The notes under the pieces: generated by a model | Seen by the model: only the letters and a program-made list of their open reading frames with translations | Database searches by the model: none | Told to the model about the DNA's origin: nothing | Shown: positions 20,599 through 29,138 of the stretch, piece by piece | How the letters are laid out: the number at the start of each line of letters is the position of its first letter | How positions within the stretch are numbered: position 1 is the stretch's first letter | Translations under genes and position numbers: made by a program | Assembly (NCBI GenBank): GCA_040905865.1 | Contig: JBBDQU010000084.1 | Location: 1 to 64,000, forward strand | Length of the DNA stretch: 64,000 bases | Origin: Alphaproteobacteria bacterium | Lineage (GTDB): Bacteria; Pseudomonadota; Alphaproteobacteria; UBA8366; GCA-2717185 | Direction of reading: 5' to 3'

Positions 20599-23529
20599 TC
20601 AAATAGCCACCGGTTCTACCTTGCATAACAGCGTCTTCAGGTTGACCTGATCCGAAATGGCATCGCGCTGCATGCGGTCCGTCAGGAAGTTTACCGACTT
20701 CCAGGGATTATGCGGTTGCCGTTCGCCCCAGCCGATCGGTACATATGCCGCGCTCTTGCGGATACCCGGGGTCAGCCACGCGACCGCCTCAACCGAACCA
20801 TGCGCCGTGGTGACCCGAACGCGGTCGCCGTCAGCGATTTTCAATTCGCCGCCGCGTTCCGGATGCAGTTGAACATACATGTCCGCCCACATCTCCTGGG
20901 CCTGCCAGGCGTAATGGGTCCAGCTGTGGAAATGCGGGGCCGCCGCGCGGCCGGTGACGAGTTCCATATCAAAACCCTGATCGCGCAGCTTCGCGCCAGG
21001 CCCCGCCGCGTTCGTGCTGACAATTCTGGCAGTCGACGCGCCCGTCGCCGCGGCGAAGGGCGACAGCACCCCCATTTCGGCATCTGTCGCCAGAAGTTCC
21101 AGATACGGCAGGTCGATAAGCTGTTCCCGCTCGCTGAAGAATTCCGGCAGTATCGGCAGGCCGAGCTTCGCGAATTTCTCCGCCATTGGTTCTGTCCAGA
21201 ATTCCAGTCGTCCGCTTGGCGTCGGAAAGCGCTTTTCATTGCCGCGCAAGGATTCTTCCAGAAAGAGCGTCTCCAGTTCCGGCGAATCCGCGCGGGGCAG
21301 CGGATAGCGTCGCCAGCGGTATGGCGAGGCGCGCAACATATCCGTCGTGCAGCCGCGCAAATCGTCGCTGCGGGCGCACATGTGATCCCAGAATACAGCA
21401 GGCTCCTTGAATTCCTCTTTCAGGACGTCGTCGAAGCCGAACCGTTTGCCCAATTCGACCCAGATCCACCCGTCCGATTTCGCCTCACCGGGCGGATCGA
21501 TCAGCTTTTCGTTCCAGACCACACGCCTGTCGTCATTGCCGCGATTGACGCCGCCCCGTTCGATCCCGGTCGCGACCGGCAGCAGATAATCCGCATAGGC
21601 CGATGTCTCGTTCTCATACAGATCCATGTGCACCACGAGATCCAGCGCCAGCATCGCCGCACGCGCATCGTCCTGGCCGGGCCAGTGCGACATAGGGTTA
21701 TTGCCCGCCAGCAGAGCCTTGATAGGATAGGGCTTGCCGTCGCGCATCGCGTCGATCCAGCCGGCTGGGTTGCGCCGGACCATCGGCTTTTCAACCGGCG
21801 CACGGCGACTTTCCGGCAGTTCCGGGCTCATCGACGACCCGGACGCCATATTGAAAAAGCCGCCGCCGCGCCGCGCCCAGTTCCCTGTACAGGCCGCCAG
21901 AAACATGAACACCCGATTTGTCTGCACCCCATTGCTATGCTGGTTCAGTCCCCGGCTGCCGAAGATCATGCAGCCATCCGCCGCCGCGATATCCTCCGCC
22001 AGTTGCCTGATATCCGCCGCGGGAATATCGGTAATTTCCGCCGCCCATTCCGGCGTATAGCCGCGCTCCAAGATGTAATCGCGCCAGCGTTCCCATCCTT
22101 CGATCCAGCGCGCACAGAAATCGCTGTCATGCAGTTCGTTGCTGAAAATATGATGGATCAGGGCCAGGCCGAGCGCCATGTCGGTGCCGGAACGAATACC
22201 GAGCCATTTATCCGACTTGCTCGCCGTGACCGTAAACCGGGGGTCGACGGTCACCATCCTGGCGCCGTTCCTTATCCGCCAGTCATTGACCATGCCGAAA
22301 TAGACCGGCCGCGTTTCCGCCTGATTGTCGCCAATGAACAGGTACATGCCGGCGCTGCCGATATCATCCGGCGTATAGCTGTTGGGAATCAGCACCACGC
22401 CCTGCGTCAGTGAATAGGCAATCGCCTTGCCGGAAGAGCAGAGCGCTTCGGTGCTGCCGGCGTTCGGCGTCCCCCATAATTTTGCAAACAGCGGAACATA
22501 GGCTCGGGATGTCATCACCCCGGACCGCGTTCCCGCAAACAGCGCAACGGCCTCCGTCCCCCATTCCTCGCGGATCGCCCGCATCTTTTCGGCAATTTCG
22601 TCCAGCGCCTGTTCCCAGCTGATCCGTTCGAATCGCGATTCCCCGCGCGCGCCAACCCGCTTCTGCGGATACATCAGCCGGCCCGGATCGTTATAAATCT
22701 GCAGGGTCATCTGCGATTTCGGGCAAATTCGCCCCGCGAGCACGGGATCCTTGTCGTTCCCGGTTATCCTGACCAGCTTGTCGCCCTTGAAATGGTAATT
22801 CAGCGAACAGGCGTTGAAGCAGATATTGCAGCCGCCGGGTTCGACGCGATCCGCCGCCCGTGCATCCGCCGTCTCGCCATAGGGAAATTCCGTATCCGCC
22901 GGCCGCGCCGCGCCCTGCCAGGTCCCCGGCAGAGTCATCGCAACGGTTTGCAGCGTTGTTTCCCGCGTGCGCAGCGGCTCCAGATAGACTGTCCCCGGCC
23001 CCAGCAGATAATCGTCCGTATCGCGGATTATTCGCCCCGCCGCCCGGGCTTCGGCAACCAGCGTATCGCGTTCGCCAAAGCGAATCGCCATGCCCGGACA
23101 TACCGAGGCGCAGGCTGTCGTCTCGCCTTCCCCGCGATACGATACGCACAGGTCGCATTTCACGGCATGATGATCGGCGGCATCGAACCCCATCGCACCA
23201 TACGGACAGGCCAGAACGCATTCACCGCATCCCGTGCACCGGTCGTCATCCAGGCTGACGATACCGCTGACCGGGTCCTTGCCAATCGCTTTCGGACTGA
23301 CGGGGCAGGCCCGCAGACAGGCGGGGCGTTCGCAGTGCTGGCACATGGTCGGCAGGAATTCCAGTGCGGCAGCGTCCGTCCCCTGCAACCAGACGACCTT
23401 GTTCCGGTTCACAGAAGGGCCCAGGCCATGGGCCTGCTTGCAGGCGGCTTCGCAACTCTTGCAGCCGGTGCAGCGCTCCAGGTCGATCAGCAGCGCGAGC
23501 CGCCCCGGATTTTCGTCAAGTTCAGCCAT
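20599..23529 (-). CDS. Fused four-cluster ferredoxin / molybdopterin oxidoreductase
   Basis: The 976-residue protein joins two subunits usually encoded apart. Residues 1-150 are a DmsB/PadC-like electron-transfer domain with four cysteine quartets (Cys20-30, 63-75, 98-108 and 125-144). From about 230, a DMSO-reductase-family catalytic domain begins with Cys234, Cys237, Cys241 and Cys269 for a further [4Fe-4S] cluster; Cys364 in STEALCSSGKAIAYS is the likely Mo/W ligand. The C-terminal molybdopterin-binding barrel is complete. There is no Tat signal, so it should face the cytoplasm. The start at 23529 adjoins the stop codon of the membrane subunit. Its nearest named analogues may be PadBC phenylacetyl-CoA oxidoreductase or thiosulfate/DMSO reductases; the substrate is unknown. 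Confidence 0.93.
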   Translation of the reverse strand: MAELDENPGRLALLIDLERCTGCKSCEAACKQAHGLGPSVNRNKVVWLQGTDAAALEFLPTMCQHCERPACLRACPVSPKAIGKDPVSGIVSLDDDRCTGCGECVLACPYGAMGFDAADHHAVKCDLCVSYRGEGETTACASVCPGMAIRFGERDTLVAEARAAGRIIRDTDDYLLGPGTVYLEPLRTRETTLQTVAMTLPGTWQGAARPADTEFPYGETADARAADRVEPGGCNICFNACSLNYHFKGDKLVRITGNDKDPVLAGRICPKSQMTLQIYNDPGRLMYPQKRVGARGESRFERISWEQALDEIAEKMRAIREEWGTEAVALFAGTRSGVMTSRAYVPLFAKLWGTPNAGSTEALCSSGKAIAYSLTQGVVLIPNSYTPDDIGSAGMYLFIGDNQAETRPVYFGMVNDWRIRNGARMVTVDPRFTVTASKSDKWLGIRSGTDMALGLALIHHIFSNELHDSDFCARWIEGWERWRDYILERGYTPEWAAEITDIPAADIRQLAEDIAAADGCMIFGSRGLNQHSNGVQTNRVFMFLAACTGNWARRGGGFFNMASGSSMSPELPESRRAPVEKPMVRRNPAGWIDAMRDGKPYPIKALLAGNNPMSHWPGQDDARAAMLALDLVVHMDLYENETSAYADYLLPVATGIERGGVNRGNDDRRVVWNEKLIDPPGEAKSDGWIWVELGKRFGFDDVLKEEFKEPAVFWDHMCARSDDLRGCTTDMLRASPYRWRRYPLPRADSPELETLFLEESLRGNEKRFPTPSGRLEFWTEPMAEKFAKLGLPILPEFFSEREQLIDLPYLELLATDAEMGVLSPFAAATGASTARIVSTNAAGPGAKLRDQGFDMELVTGRAAAPHFHSWTHYAWQAQEMWADMYVQLHPERGGELKIADGDRVRVTTAHGSVEAVAWLTPGIRKSAAYVPIGWGERQPHNPWKSVNFLTDRMQRDAISDQVNLKTLLCKVEPVAI

Positions 23530-23531
23530 TG

Positions 23532-24314
23532 TCACCCGCCCCATGCGGCAAGATGCCACCAGGTTATCGGGCCGCCATCGGCGACATATCCAGCGAAAAA
23601 CGTCACCGTGATCACATGAACCGCGATGCCGCCGATCAATAGTCCGGCCGCGAGCAAGTGCAGCCGCCGCCAGTTGCCTAGGTCGCGCCCGACCGTACCG
23701 CGCGCCCCGACGGCTATCGCTTCACGATGCGACAGCCGGACATAAGCGAAGGTCAAAAAAGGGTGCCGAAACCAATGGGAACGGTTCGGTGAAAACAGCG
23801 CTTCATCGGCTGCGGGATCGAGCTGTTTCAACAGTTTCGTTTTCGCGTCGAGAATGCGGCGCAGCGCCACCTTGTCGACGGGACGTTCGGCGCGCAGTGC
23901 CGAACTGCGCGAGGCCATGACACGCGCCAGTTTTGCCGACCCGATGCTCCGCGCCCAGGCGCCCTGAATAATCAGGAAATAGACAAGCAGGACCAGTATT
24001 GCCGGCGGCCGCGTCCAGCCGCCGGCGCCGTGAATCGTCACCAGAACGGCGCCGGAAACGCCCGCCACGATATGGGCAACCAGCCATCGACGCGGCATGA
24101 CGGCATTGCCGCCGCGTTTCACGAAGGCATATGCCGCTGGCACAAACAGCATTGCCGCACCGGCGACACCCACCCAGTAAAGCCCGACGCTGCCGGCCGT
24201 CTGCCAGGCCGACGCCAGAAAAGGCTGCCCGGCATAAATCACCGCGATGAACAGCACTGTACAACCTACCGCCAAGACAGACCGTTGCCCGGCCCAACCG
24301 CTCAACATCCTCAA
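23532..24314 (-). CDS. Membrane subunit with two His pairs, likely di-heme cytochrome b-like anchor
   Basis: The 260-residue integral membrane protein has about five hydrophobic segments (roughly residues 12-28, 44-63, 78-95, 105-120 and 217-242) and a basic cytoplasmic loop of about 90 residues. His81/His95 and His219/His233 form two pairs, each 14 residues apart within a helix, the spacing expected of b-type heme ligands; heme binding is inferred. It is encoded first in the operon and ends just before the start of the molybdoenzyme, so it probably anchors that enzyme and exchanges electrons with quinones. I cannot assign it to a named family. Confidence 0.75.
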   Translation of the reverse strand: MRMLSGWAGQRSVLAVGCTVLFIAVIYAGQPFLASAWQTAGSVGLYWVGVAGAAMLFVPAAYAFVKRGGNAVMPRRWLVAHIVAGVSGAVLVTIHGAGGWTRPPAILVLLVYFLIIQGAWARSIGSAKLARVMASRSSALRAERPVDKVALRRILDAKTKLLKQLDPAADEALFSPNRSHWFRHPFLTFAYVRLSHREAIAVGARGTVGRDLGNWRRLHLLAAGLLIGGIAVHVITVTFFAGYVADGGPITWWHLAAWGG

Positions 24315-24419
24315 CCCCTTTTGCCGACTTGCGGGATATCGTATTCCGTCGGCTGCCGAAGGTCACGCCCCCGGTTCCAGTGAACACTGCCCGAATTCCT
24401 CAACGCCGCCGTCCGCCGG

Positions 24420-24448
24420 TTACGATCTCGCTCCGCAACCCCTATAAT
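24420..24448 (+). promoter_or_regulatory. Sigma-70-type promoter for D-2-hydroxyacid dehydrogenase gene
   Basis: A perfect TATAAT at 24443-24448 lies 17 bases after TTACGA (24420-24425), in the 213-base gap between the divergent membrane-subunit gene and the dehydrogenase gene. Transcription would begin near 24455, about 70 bases before the ATG. The -35 box is weak. Confidence 0.45.
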
Positions 24449-24527
24449 TGAAAACAGGAAATCAGACCGACAACCTCGGTTACGGGGGAAACGGGAATAA
24501 TCCAAGGAAAAGCCAGGGGCGACAACG

Positions 24528-25589
24528 ATGAAAAAAGTAAAGATCCTCAGCATTATACGGCTGAACGACAGCGACAAGAGAAAGATCGAGGCAGTCGATC
24601 CCGCCGTGGAACTGGTTGACGCCGGCGGCTGGTTCGATGGGGAATACCGGGAAACCTGGTCCCGATACGCCACAAGCCGCTATGTCGCTAATGGCTCCAA
24701 CGGAAAGGGTACCCGCGCGGAACGCGACGCCTTGCTGGCGGATGCGGAAATTATTCTGGCGAGCTTTCCCTTCCCTTTCGATATCCGGTCCCGTTCACCA
24801 AAGCTGAAATGGCTGCACCAGCGCCCCGCCGGCGCCAGCAATCTGCTCGATTGCGACCTGTGGGGCAGCGACGTGACGGTGACAACGTCCCGCGGCCTCG
24901 CCAATGCGGAGCCGATTGCCGAGTGGGCCATTGCCGGCATGATGTATTTCGCCAGGGATTTCAATCATGCCGAGGCGGACCGCGCCTCCGGAAACTTCGA
25001 ATTCGCCAAGTACCGGGGGCGCATGATCCGGGGCAAGACCGCCTGCGTTATCGGCGCCGGGGGTATCGGCCGCGAAGTCGGGCGGCTTTGCCATGCGCTC
25101 GGGATGAATGTCGTCGGCACGAAACGAACGGCTCCCGCCGCGGGAGAACGGCTTGCGGACGGATTTTCGGCACTCCATCCCGCCAGCGACTTGCATGAAC
25201 TGCTCGCCCAAAGCGAGTTTGTCTTTGTCTGTTGTCACTGGACACCGGAAACCACAAACCTGCTGGACGCCGAAGCCTTTGCCGCCATGAAACCCGATAC
25301 CACACTCGTCAATGTGGCGCGGGGTGAAATCATCGACGAGAACGCGATGCTGGACGCCTTGGATTCAGGTCATTTGCGCGGCGCGGCGCTGGATGTTTAC
25401 GTTGGCGAATTCGAAGGATTACCGTCGGACCGAATGTGGAAGCATCCCAGGGTTCTCATCACGCCCCATGTTTCGAACGCCACCGACGTCAATATGCACA
25501 AGGGCATCGACCTGTTTTGCGAATATCTTGACGATTACCTGAAGGGGCGGCCGCTGCGTAATGTCATCGACTGGGAGCGCACTTACTGA
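24528..25589 (+). CDS. D-2-hydroxyacid dehydrogenase family protein
   Basis: The 353-residue NAD(P)-dependent enzyme has the nucleotide fold CVIGAGGIGREVGRL near residue 170, the substrate-binding Arg in NVARGEIIDENAML and the catalytic His in ITPHVSN near the C terminus. The catalytic domain is split around it in the usual way. Members reduce 2-oxoacids such as hydroxypyruvate, glyoxylate or branched ketoacids; specificity is not visible. It is followed 68 bases later by a second family member on the same strand, so the two may act on related substrates. Confidence 0.92.
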   Translation: MKKVKILSIIRLNDSDKRKIEAVDPAVELVDAGGWFDGEYRETWSRYATSRYVANGSNGKGTRAERDALLADAEIILASFPFPFDIRSRSPKLKWLHQRPAGASNLLDCDLWGSDVTVTTSRGLANAEPIAEWAIAGMMYFARDFNHAEADRASGNFEFAKYRGRMIRGKTACVIGAGGIGREVGRLCHALGMNVVGTKRTAPAAGERLADGFSALHPASDLHELLAQSEFVFVCCHWTPETTNLLDAEAFAAMKPDTTLVNVARGEIIDENAMLDALDSGHLRGAALDVYVGEFEGLPSDRMWKHPRVLITPHVSNATDVNMHKGIDLFCEYLDDYLKGRPLRNVIDWERTY

Positions 25590-25657
25590 CTTGCGTCTGT
25601 TTCCGAATTACTGAGACTGGAAAAAAGCCGGACTGCATTATTCAGGACCAATGCATC

Positions 25658-26608
25658 ATGCGTATCGCCGTTATCAACGATTACAAGAACCTGGCGCGGG
25701 ACAGCGCCGACTGGAGCCAGCTGGCGTCCAGTCATTCCGTTGATTTCTATACCGATTTCCTTGCCAGCGGCGCCCCCGCCGCGGCGCGCCTCGCCCCCTA
25801 TGACGTCGTCGTCGCCGCACGGGAAGAAACCCGGTTCGACCGGGCGCTTGTCGAACAGTTGCCCAATCTCAAGCTCCTGGTGACCCACGCAACGCGCAAT
25901 GCCGCGTTCGACATGGCGGCGCTTGCAGAACACGGCGTCACGGTCTGCGGCACCGGATACGGCTTCGCCAACGCCACCGTTGAACTGGCATGGGGGCTGA
26001 TCCTGTCCCTATTCAAGCGGATCCCGGCGGAAGATCGCGGCATCCGCGACGGTGAATGGGGCGTCGACCTGCCGCTTGGCCTCACCGGCAAAACGCTGGG
26101 CGTCCTGGGCCTTGGCGACCTGGGATCGGGCGTTGCGGCGGTCGGAAAGGCGCTTCAGATGAACGTGATTGCGTGGAGCCAGAACCTTACCGATGCGCGC
26201 TGTAATGAAATCGGCGTCAGCCGGGTATCACGGGAGGATCTGTTTCGACAATCGGATGTCGTCAGCATCCATCTTGTACTCGGGCCGCGCTACCGCGGCC
26301 TTATCGGCGCGCCGGAACTGGCCATGATGAAACCGACCGCCTATCTGATCAACACCTCGCGCGGCCCCATCGTGGATGAAACCGCGCTCGTCGAAGCCCT
26401 GAAAACCGGGGTTATCGCAGGGGCCGGCCTGGACGTCTTCGATGAAGAGCCCCTGCCCGACAATCACCCGCTTCGCAGCGTGCCGAATACGGTCCTGACG
26501 CCACATCTTGGCGGACGCACAAAGGAAAACTTCGCCGCCCGCTACCATGATTGCCTGGAAAATGTCATGGCCTGGCTGGACGGCAATCCGATCCGGGTCA
26601 TGACCTGA
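25658..26608 (+). CDS. D-2-hydroxyacid dehydrogenase, D-3-phosphoglycerate-dehydrogenase-like
   Basis: The 316-residue protein has LTGKTLGVLGLGDLGSGVAA (NAD-binding GxGxxG near residue 147), the Arg motif LINTSRGPIVDETALVEAL, the Glu segment DVFDEEPLPDNHPL and the catalytic His in VLTPHLGG. It shares the fold with the preceding gene but is clearly diverged from it, with a shorter N-terminal region. Substrate unknown. Its end is eight bases from the convergent cupin gene. Confidence 0.92.
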   Translation: MRIAVINDYKNLARDSADWSQLASSHSVDFYTDFLASGAPAAARLAPYDVVVAAREETRFDRALVEQLPNLKLLVTHATRNAAFDMAALAEHGVTVCGTGYGFANATVELAWGLILSLFKRIPAEDRGIRDGEWGVDLPLGLTGKTLGVLGLGDLGSGVAAVGKALQMNVIAWSQNLTDARCNEIGVSRVSREDLFRQSDVVSIHLVLGPRYRGLIGAPELAMMKPTAYLINTSRGPIVDETALVEALKTGVIAGAGLDVFDEEPLPDNHPLRSVPNTVLTPHLGGRTKENFAARYHDCLENVMAWLDGNPIRVMT

Positions 26609-26615
26609 CGACCGT

Positions 26616-27182
26616 TCAGGCGGCCTTGCGTTTCCGCCGGGGGCAGGGCTTGACGGTTTTCGTTTCCGGGTCGAATTCCGAGCGCGCCGTATGGGCCAGG
26701 CTCCTGCCATAGATATGCAGTGACAGGGTCGTTGTGTCGCCGTCATTGCGCACGCTGTGAATGTCGTCCGGCATGAAAACCGCGATGTCGCCCGGCTCGA
26801 CGACTACTTCGTGGTTCGCATGGATGTCGGCAAAACCCGGCTTCGACCCGTCATCGCGGCGCAACCAGTTCACGTTGGTTTCCCGCCCGTCCAGTCCGAC
26901 CACGATTCCCCATGTCTGATGATCATGCGGTTTCACGCCGCGTCCGGGCAGCCAGGCGATCACTTCGACCAGCAAAGTATGGTCGGATTCCTCATGCAGG
27001 ATTGTGATGCCGAATCCCTGTTCCTCGCTGCATTCATAGTATTCAGGCTTTATCCAGTCCCTGTCGTCCTTCAATCGGCCGGCCAGCGGCGCCGCTTTCC
27101 GGAGAACCGCCCGGGGATCATCATGGGCCGCGACGATTTCCCTGAGATCCCTGACCAGGGCGGCGATTGAATAGGCAGGCAA
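26616..27182 (-). CDS. Cysteine dioxygenase-type thiol dioxygenase (cupin)
   Basis: The 188-residue product matches bacterial cysteine/3-mercaptopropionate dioxygenases: His86 and His88 in KPHDHQTWGIVVGLDG and His142 in DDIHSV would bind Fe(II), and Tyr158 in LHIYGRSL is at the position of the active-site tyrosine. Such enzymes add O2 to a thiol to make a sulfinate. The frame is open to an ATG at 27260, but GGAGGG at about 27187-27192 lies six bases before a TTG at 27182, and homologues usually begin at this LPAYS segment. I take TTG as the start. A taurine/sulfite-type exporter gene (56019) is far away and need not be related. Confidence 0.83.
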   Translation of the reverse strand: MPAYSIAALVRDLREIVAAHDDPRAVLRKAAPLAGRLKDDRDWIKPEYYECSEEQGFGITILHEESDHTLLVEVIAWLPGRGVKPHDHQTWGIVVGLDGRETNVNWLRRDDGSKPGFADIHANHEVVVEPGDIAVFMPDDIHSVRNDGDTTTLSLHIYGRSLAHTARSEFDPETKTVKPCPRRKRKAA

Positions 27183-27294
27183 GGCATTCCCTCCATTCAG
27201 AACTGGGTTGTCGGGGCACTCGTGCCGCAGTCGCTTCGTCGAGCGCAAAGCGTCTGTCAATCGGCATCTCCGGCCTGCGGCAGCGAAGCAACAG

Positions 27295-27326
27295 CCGGGA
27301 AAGCGGCGCGGTAGCCGCTTCCCCGG
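27295..27326 (-). terminator. Hairpin after dienelactone hydrolase gene
   Basis: Arms of 13 bases (27295-27307 and 27314-27326) pair with one mismatch around a six-base loop, seven bases after the stop codon of the dienelactone-hydrolase-like gene. There is no strong T-run in the minus-strand direction, so it may be a weak terminator or an mRNA 3'-end stabiliser. Confidence 0.4.
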
Positions 27327-27332
27327 TGGGCG

Positions 27333-28070
27333 CTATTTCAGGTTTCGGTCGAACAGGGCAAAAATCTTGCCCCAGGCACCTTCAGACTCTACCGGATTAT
27401 AGACCGCCCGCTGGGCAAACATGTAGCCGTGATGGGTACCTTTCGGCCGCTCCAGAATATACTTTGCGGAACTTGCCTTCAGCGCCTTCACGAATGCCTC
27501 GTATTCCTCCTCCGGCACGCTCTGGTCAACTTCCGCGAAGGAATAGAACAGTTCGCCCGCAGTATCGTTCAGCAGCCTGTGCGGCGAATCTTCGGCATCC
27601 GTCACCATCTTCACGCTGTACAGCGACGCGCCGCAGGCGATTCGTGTCGGATACCGCGCCGCCGCGGCCGTGACGTGCTGGCCGCTCATGCAATGCCCGA
27701 CAGCGCCGACCTTTCCCGGCGATGCCTTGGCCTGCGCGTCGATAAAGGCAAGAACCGCACCGGTATCTTCCACAACCCGCTGGATCGTCAGATGGTTCAT
27801 CGAAGCGCGGATAACGCCCGACATGCCGTCATCGCGGCGCGGCAGATTGAAGCGCACCGTCCCCAGCCGGTAATACATGTCGAAAATGACGCAGAAATAG
27901 CCCTGCTTCGCAATACGGCGAACATGGTTGAGCAGTTCCTCGCGATAACCTGGCGCATCCATGTAGAATATAATTGCCGGAAAATGCCCCGGTTCGTCCG
28001 GAACGGCGGTAAAGCCCGGCGCCTCGCCGAATTGCGTTGGAATGGTAACATGCTGTTCGATTAGTGCCAT
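27333..28070 (-). CDS. Dienelactone hydrolase family protein
   Basis: The 245-residue alpha/beta hydrolase has a cysteine nucleophile elbow, GAVGHCMSGQH (Cys127), with Asp182 in SFAEVDQSVP and His213/His214 in KGTHHGYMF completing a DLH triad. Dienelactone hydrolases open lactones in chlorocatechol breakdown, but most homologues have other or unknown ester substrates. AGGGGAG precedes the ATG. It lies 44 bases after the downstream end of the next alpha/beta hydrolase gene on the same strand, suggesting a small operon. Confidence 0.9.
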   Translation of the reverse strand: MALIEQHVTIPTQFGEAPGFTAVPDEPGHFPAIIFYMDAPGYREELLNHVRRIAKQGYFCVIFDMYYRLGTVRFNLPRRDDGMSGVIRASMNHLTIQRVVEDTGAVLAFIDAQAKASPGKVGAVGHCMSGQHVTAAAARYPTRIACGASLYSVKMVTDAEDSPHRLLNDTAGELFYSFAEVDQSVPEEEYEAFVKALKASSAKYILERPKGTHHGYMFAQRAVYNPVESEGAWGKIFALFDRNLK

Positions 28071-28114
28071 ATTATCGTCTCCCCTAGTCGTGATCTTTTA
28101 TTGACGGTTTTGGA

Positions 28115-28900
28115 TCAGGCTTCTGTCAGAAATGGCAGCACGGTCTCAAGCCACAGTTCCGGCGTCTGAACCGCCATGAAATGGCCGGACTCCGTTTCAA
28201 CATATCGGGCGCCCGGAATGGCGCGGGCGATCGGTTCGATCATCGCGGGCGGGCGCAGCAGGTCATGCCTGGCGGAAATTACCAGCGTCGGACAGGTAAT
28301 TTTGCCGTAGTCACCGGTCATATCCATATCAGCCAGCATCCGGTTGATCGCGGCAAAGCCGGACGGGTCATTCGCCAGCCAGCGCAACCGGTAGAGTTCG
28401 TAGCGCTCGCGGTTTCCACGCAATACTTCGGGATAGGACCGGTCGAGACTGGATTGCACCTGCGCACGCATGCCGTCGCGCTCGACTGCGTCCGCCCGCT
28501 CCAGAACCTGGGCACACCTGTCCTTCGAAACTCCTGTGGCGGGACTGCTGATCGCCAGTTTACTCACCCGTGCGGGGAACCGCGCGGCAAAGCCGAGAGC
28601 AATCGCGGCGCCGAGCGCCAACCCCGTGACATGGCAGGGCGCCGAAATCCCCAAACCATCCAGCAGGGCCGCGAGATCGTCCGCCATCGTATCCAGCGCC
28701 AGTGTCCCCTTGGCCTTCTCGGACAGCCCGAAACCACGCTGGTCATAACGCAATACGCGAAATTGCTTTTGCAATTCAGGAAGCACGTCGTCCCAGCTTT
28801 CGAGTGCGCCACCGAGCTCGTGAATCAGCACGAGCGTCTCGCTGCCCTGTCCGCTAAGCTCGTAGCGCAGGCTGACTCCGTTCACCTCAATCCACTTCAT
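28115..28900 (-). CDS. Alpha/beta hydrolase-fold protein with Ser-to-Ala nucleophile position
   Basis: The 261-residue protein resembles 3-oxoadipate enol-lactonases: LVLIHELGGALESWDDVL, LRYDQRGFGLSE, and the late acid/His pair in VISARHDLLRPP (Asp213) and ETESGHFMAVQ (His240). At the nucleophile elbow, however, the expected G-x-S-x-G reads Gly93-Leu-Ala95-Leu-Gly97 (codon GCG). Asp and His are kept while Ser is lost, so ordinary ester hydrolysis is doubtful. The start at 28900 (MKWIEVNGVSLRYE) is the usual family N terminus; a longer frame upstream overlaps the fhs control region. Confidence 0.87.
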   Translation of the reverse strand: MKWIEVNGVSLRYELSGQGSETLVLIHELGGALESWDDVLPELQKQFRVLRYDQRGFGLSEKAKGTLALDTMADDLAALLDGLGISAPCHVTGLALGAAIALGFAARFPARVSKLAISSPATGVSKDRCAQVLERADAVERDGMRAQVQSSLDRSYPEVLRGNRERYELYRLRWLANDPSGFAAINRMLADMDMTGDYGKITCPTLVISARHDLLRPPAMIEPIARAIPGARYVETESGHFMAVQTPELWLETVLPFLTEA

Positions 28901-29138
28901 CGAATCCCCCCAAACTCCGAAAATAGCCGTCATTTTCTGCACAGGATAAGAAATCGCGTTCACTGCGCGGTCACGCGTGATATTAACCCGGCAACGGCTT
29001 TTGGAAACAACGCAGATACCCTTGGCGATACCGTAACGCAAAATTATTTGGTAAAGTACTCGGAAATCGTCAAAATCAAGCAAACAACCAGCGAGCGTGC
29101 CGCCCGGTGCGCTAAACATCCACAAAGGAGGGGACGGA

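Noticed and set aside
20710-22413. 567-codon plus-strand open frame
   Set aside because: Antisense to the molybdoenzyme gene, with shadow-like composition and no recognisable motif.
28901-29138. Tetrahydrofolate riboswitch upstream of fhs
   Set aside because: I could not recognise a conserved riboswitch core in this 238-base region.
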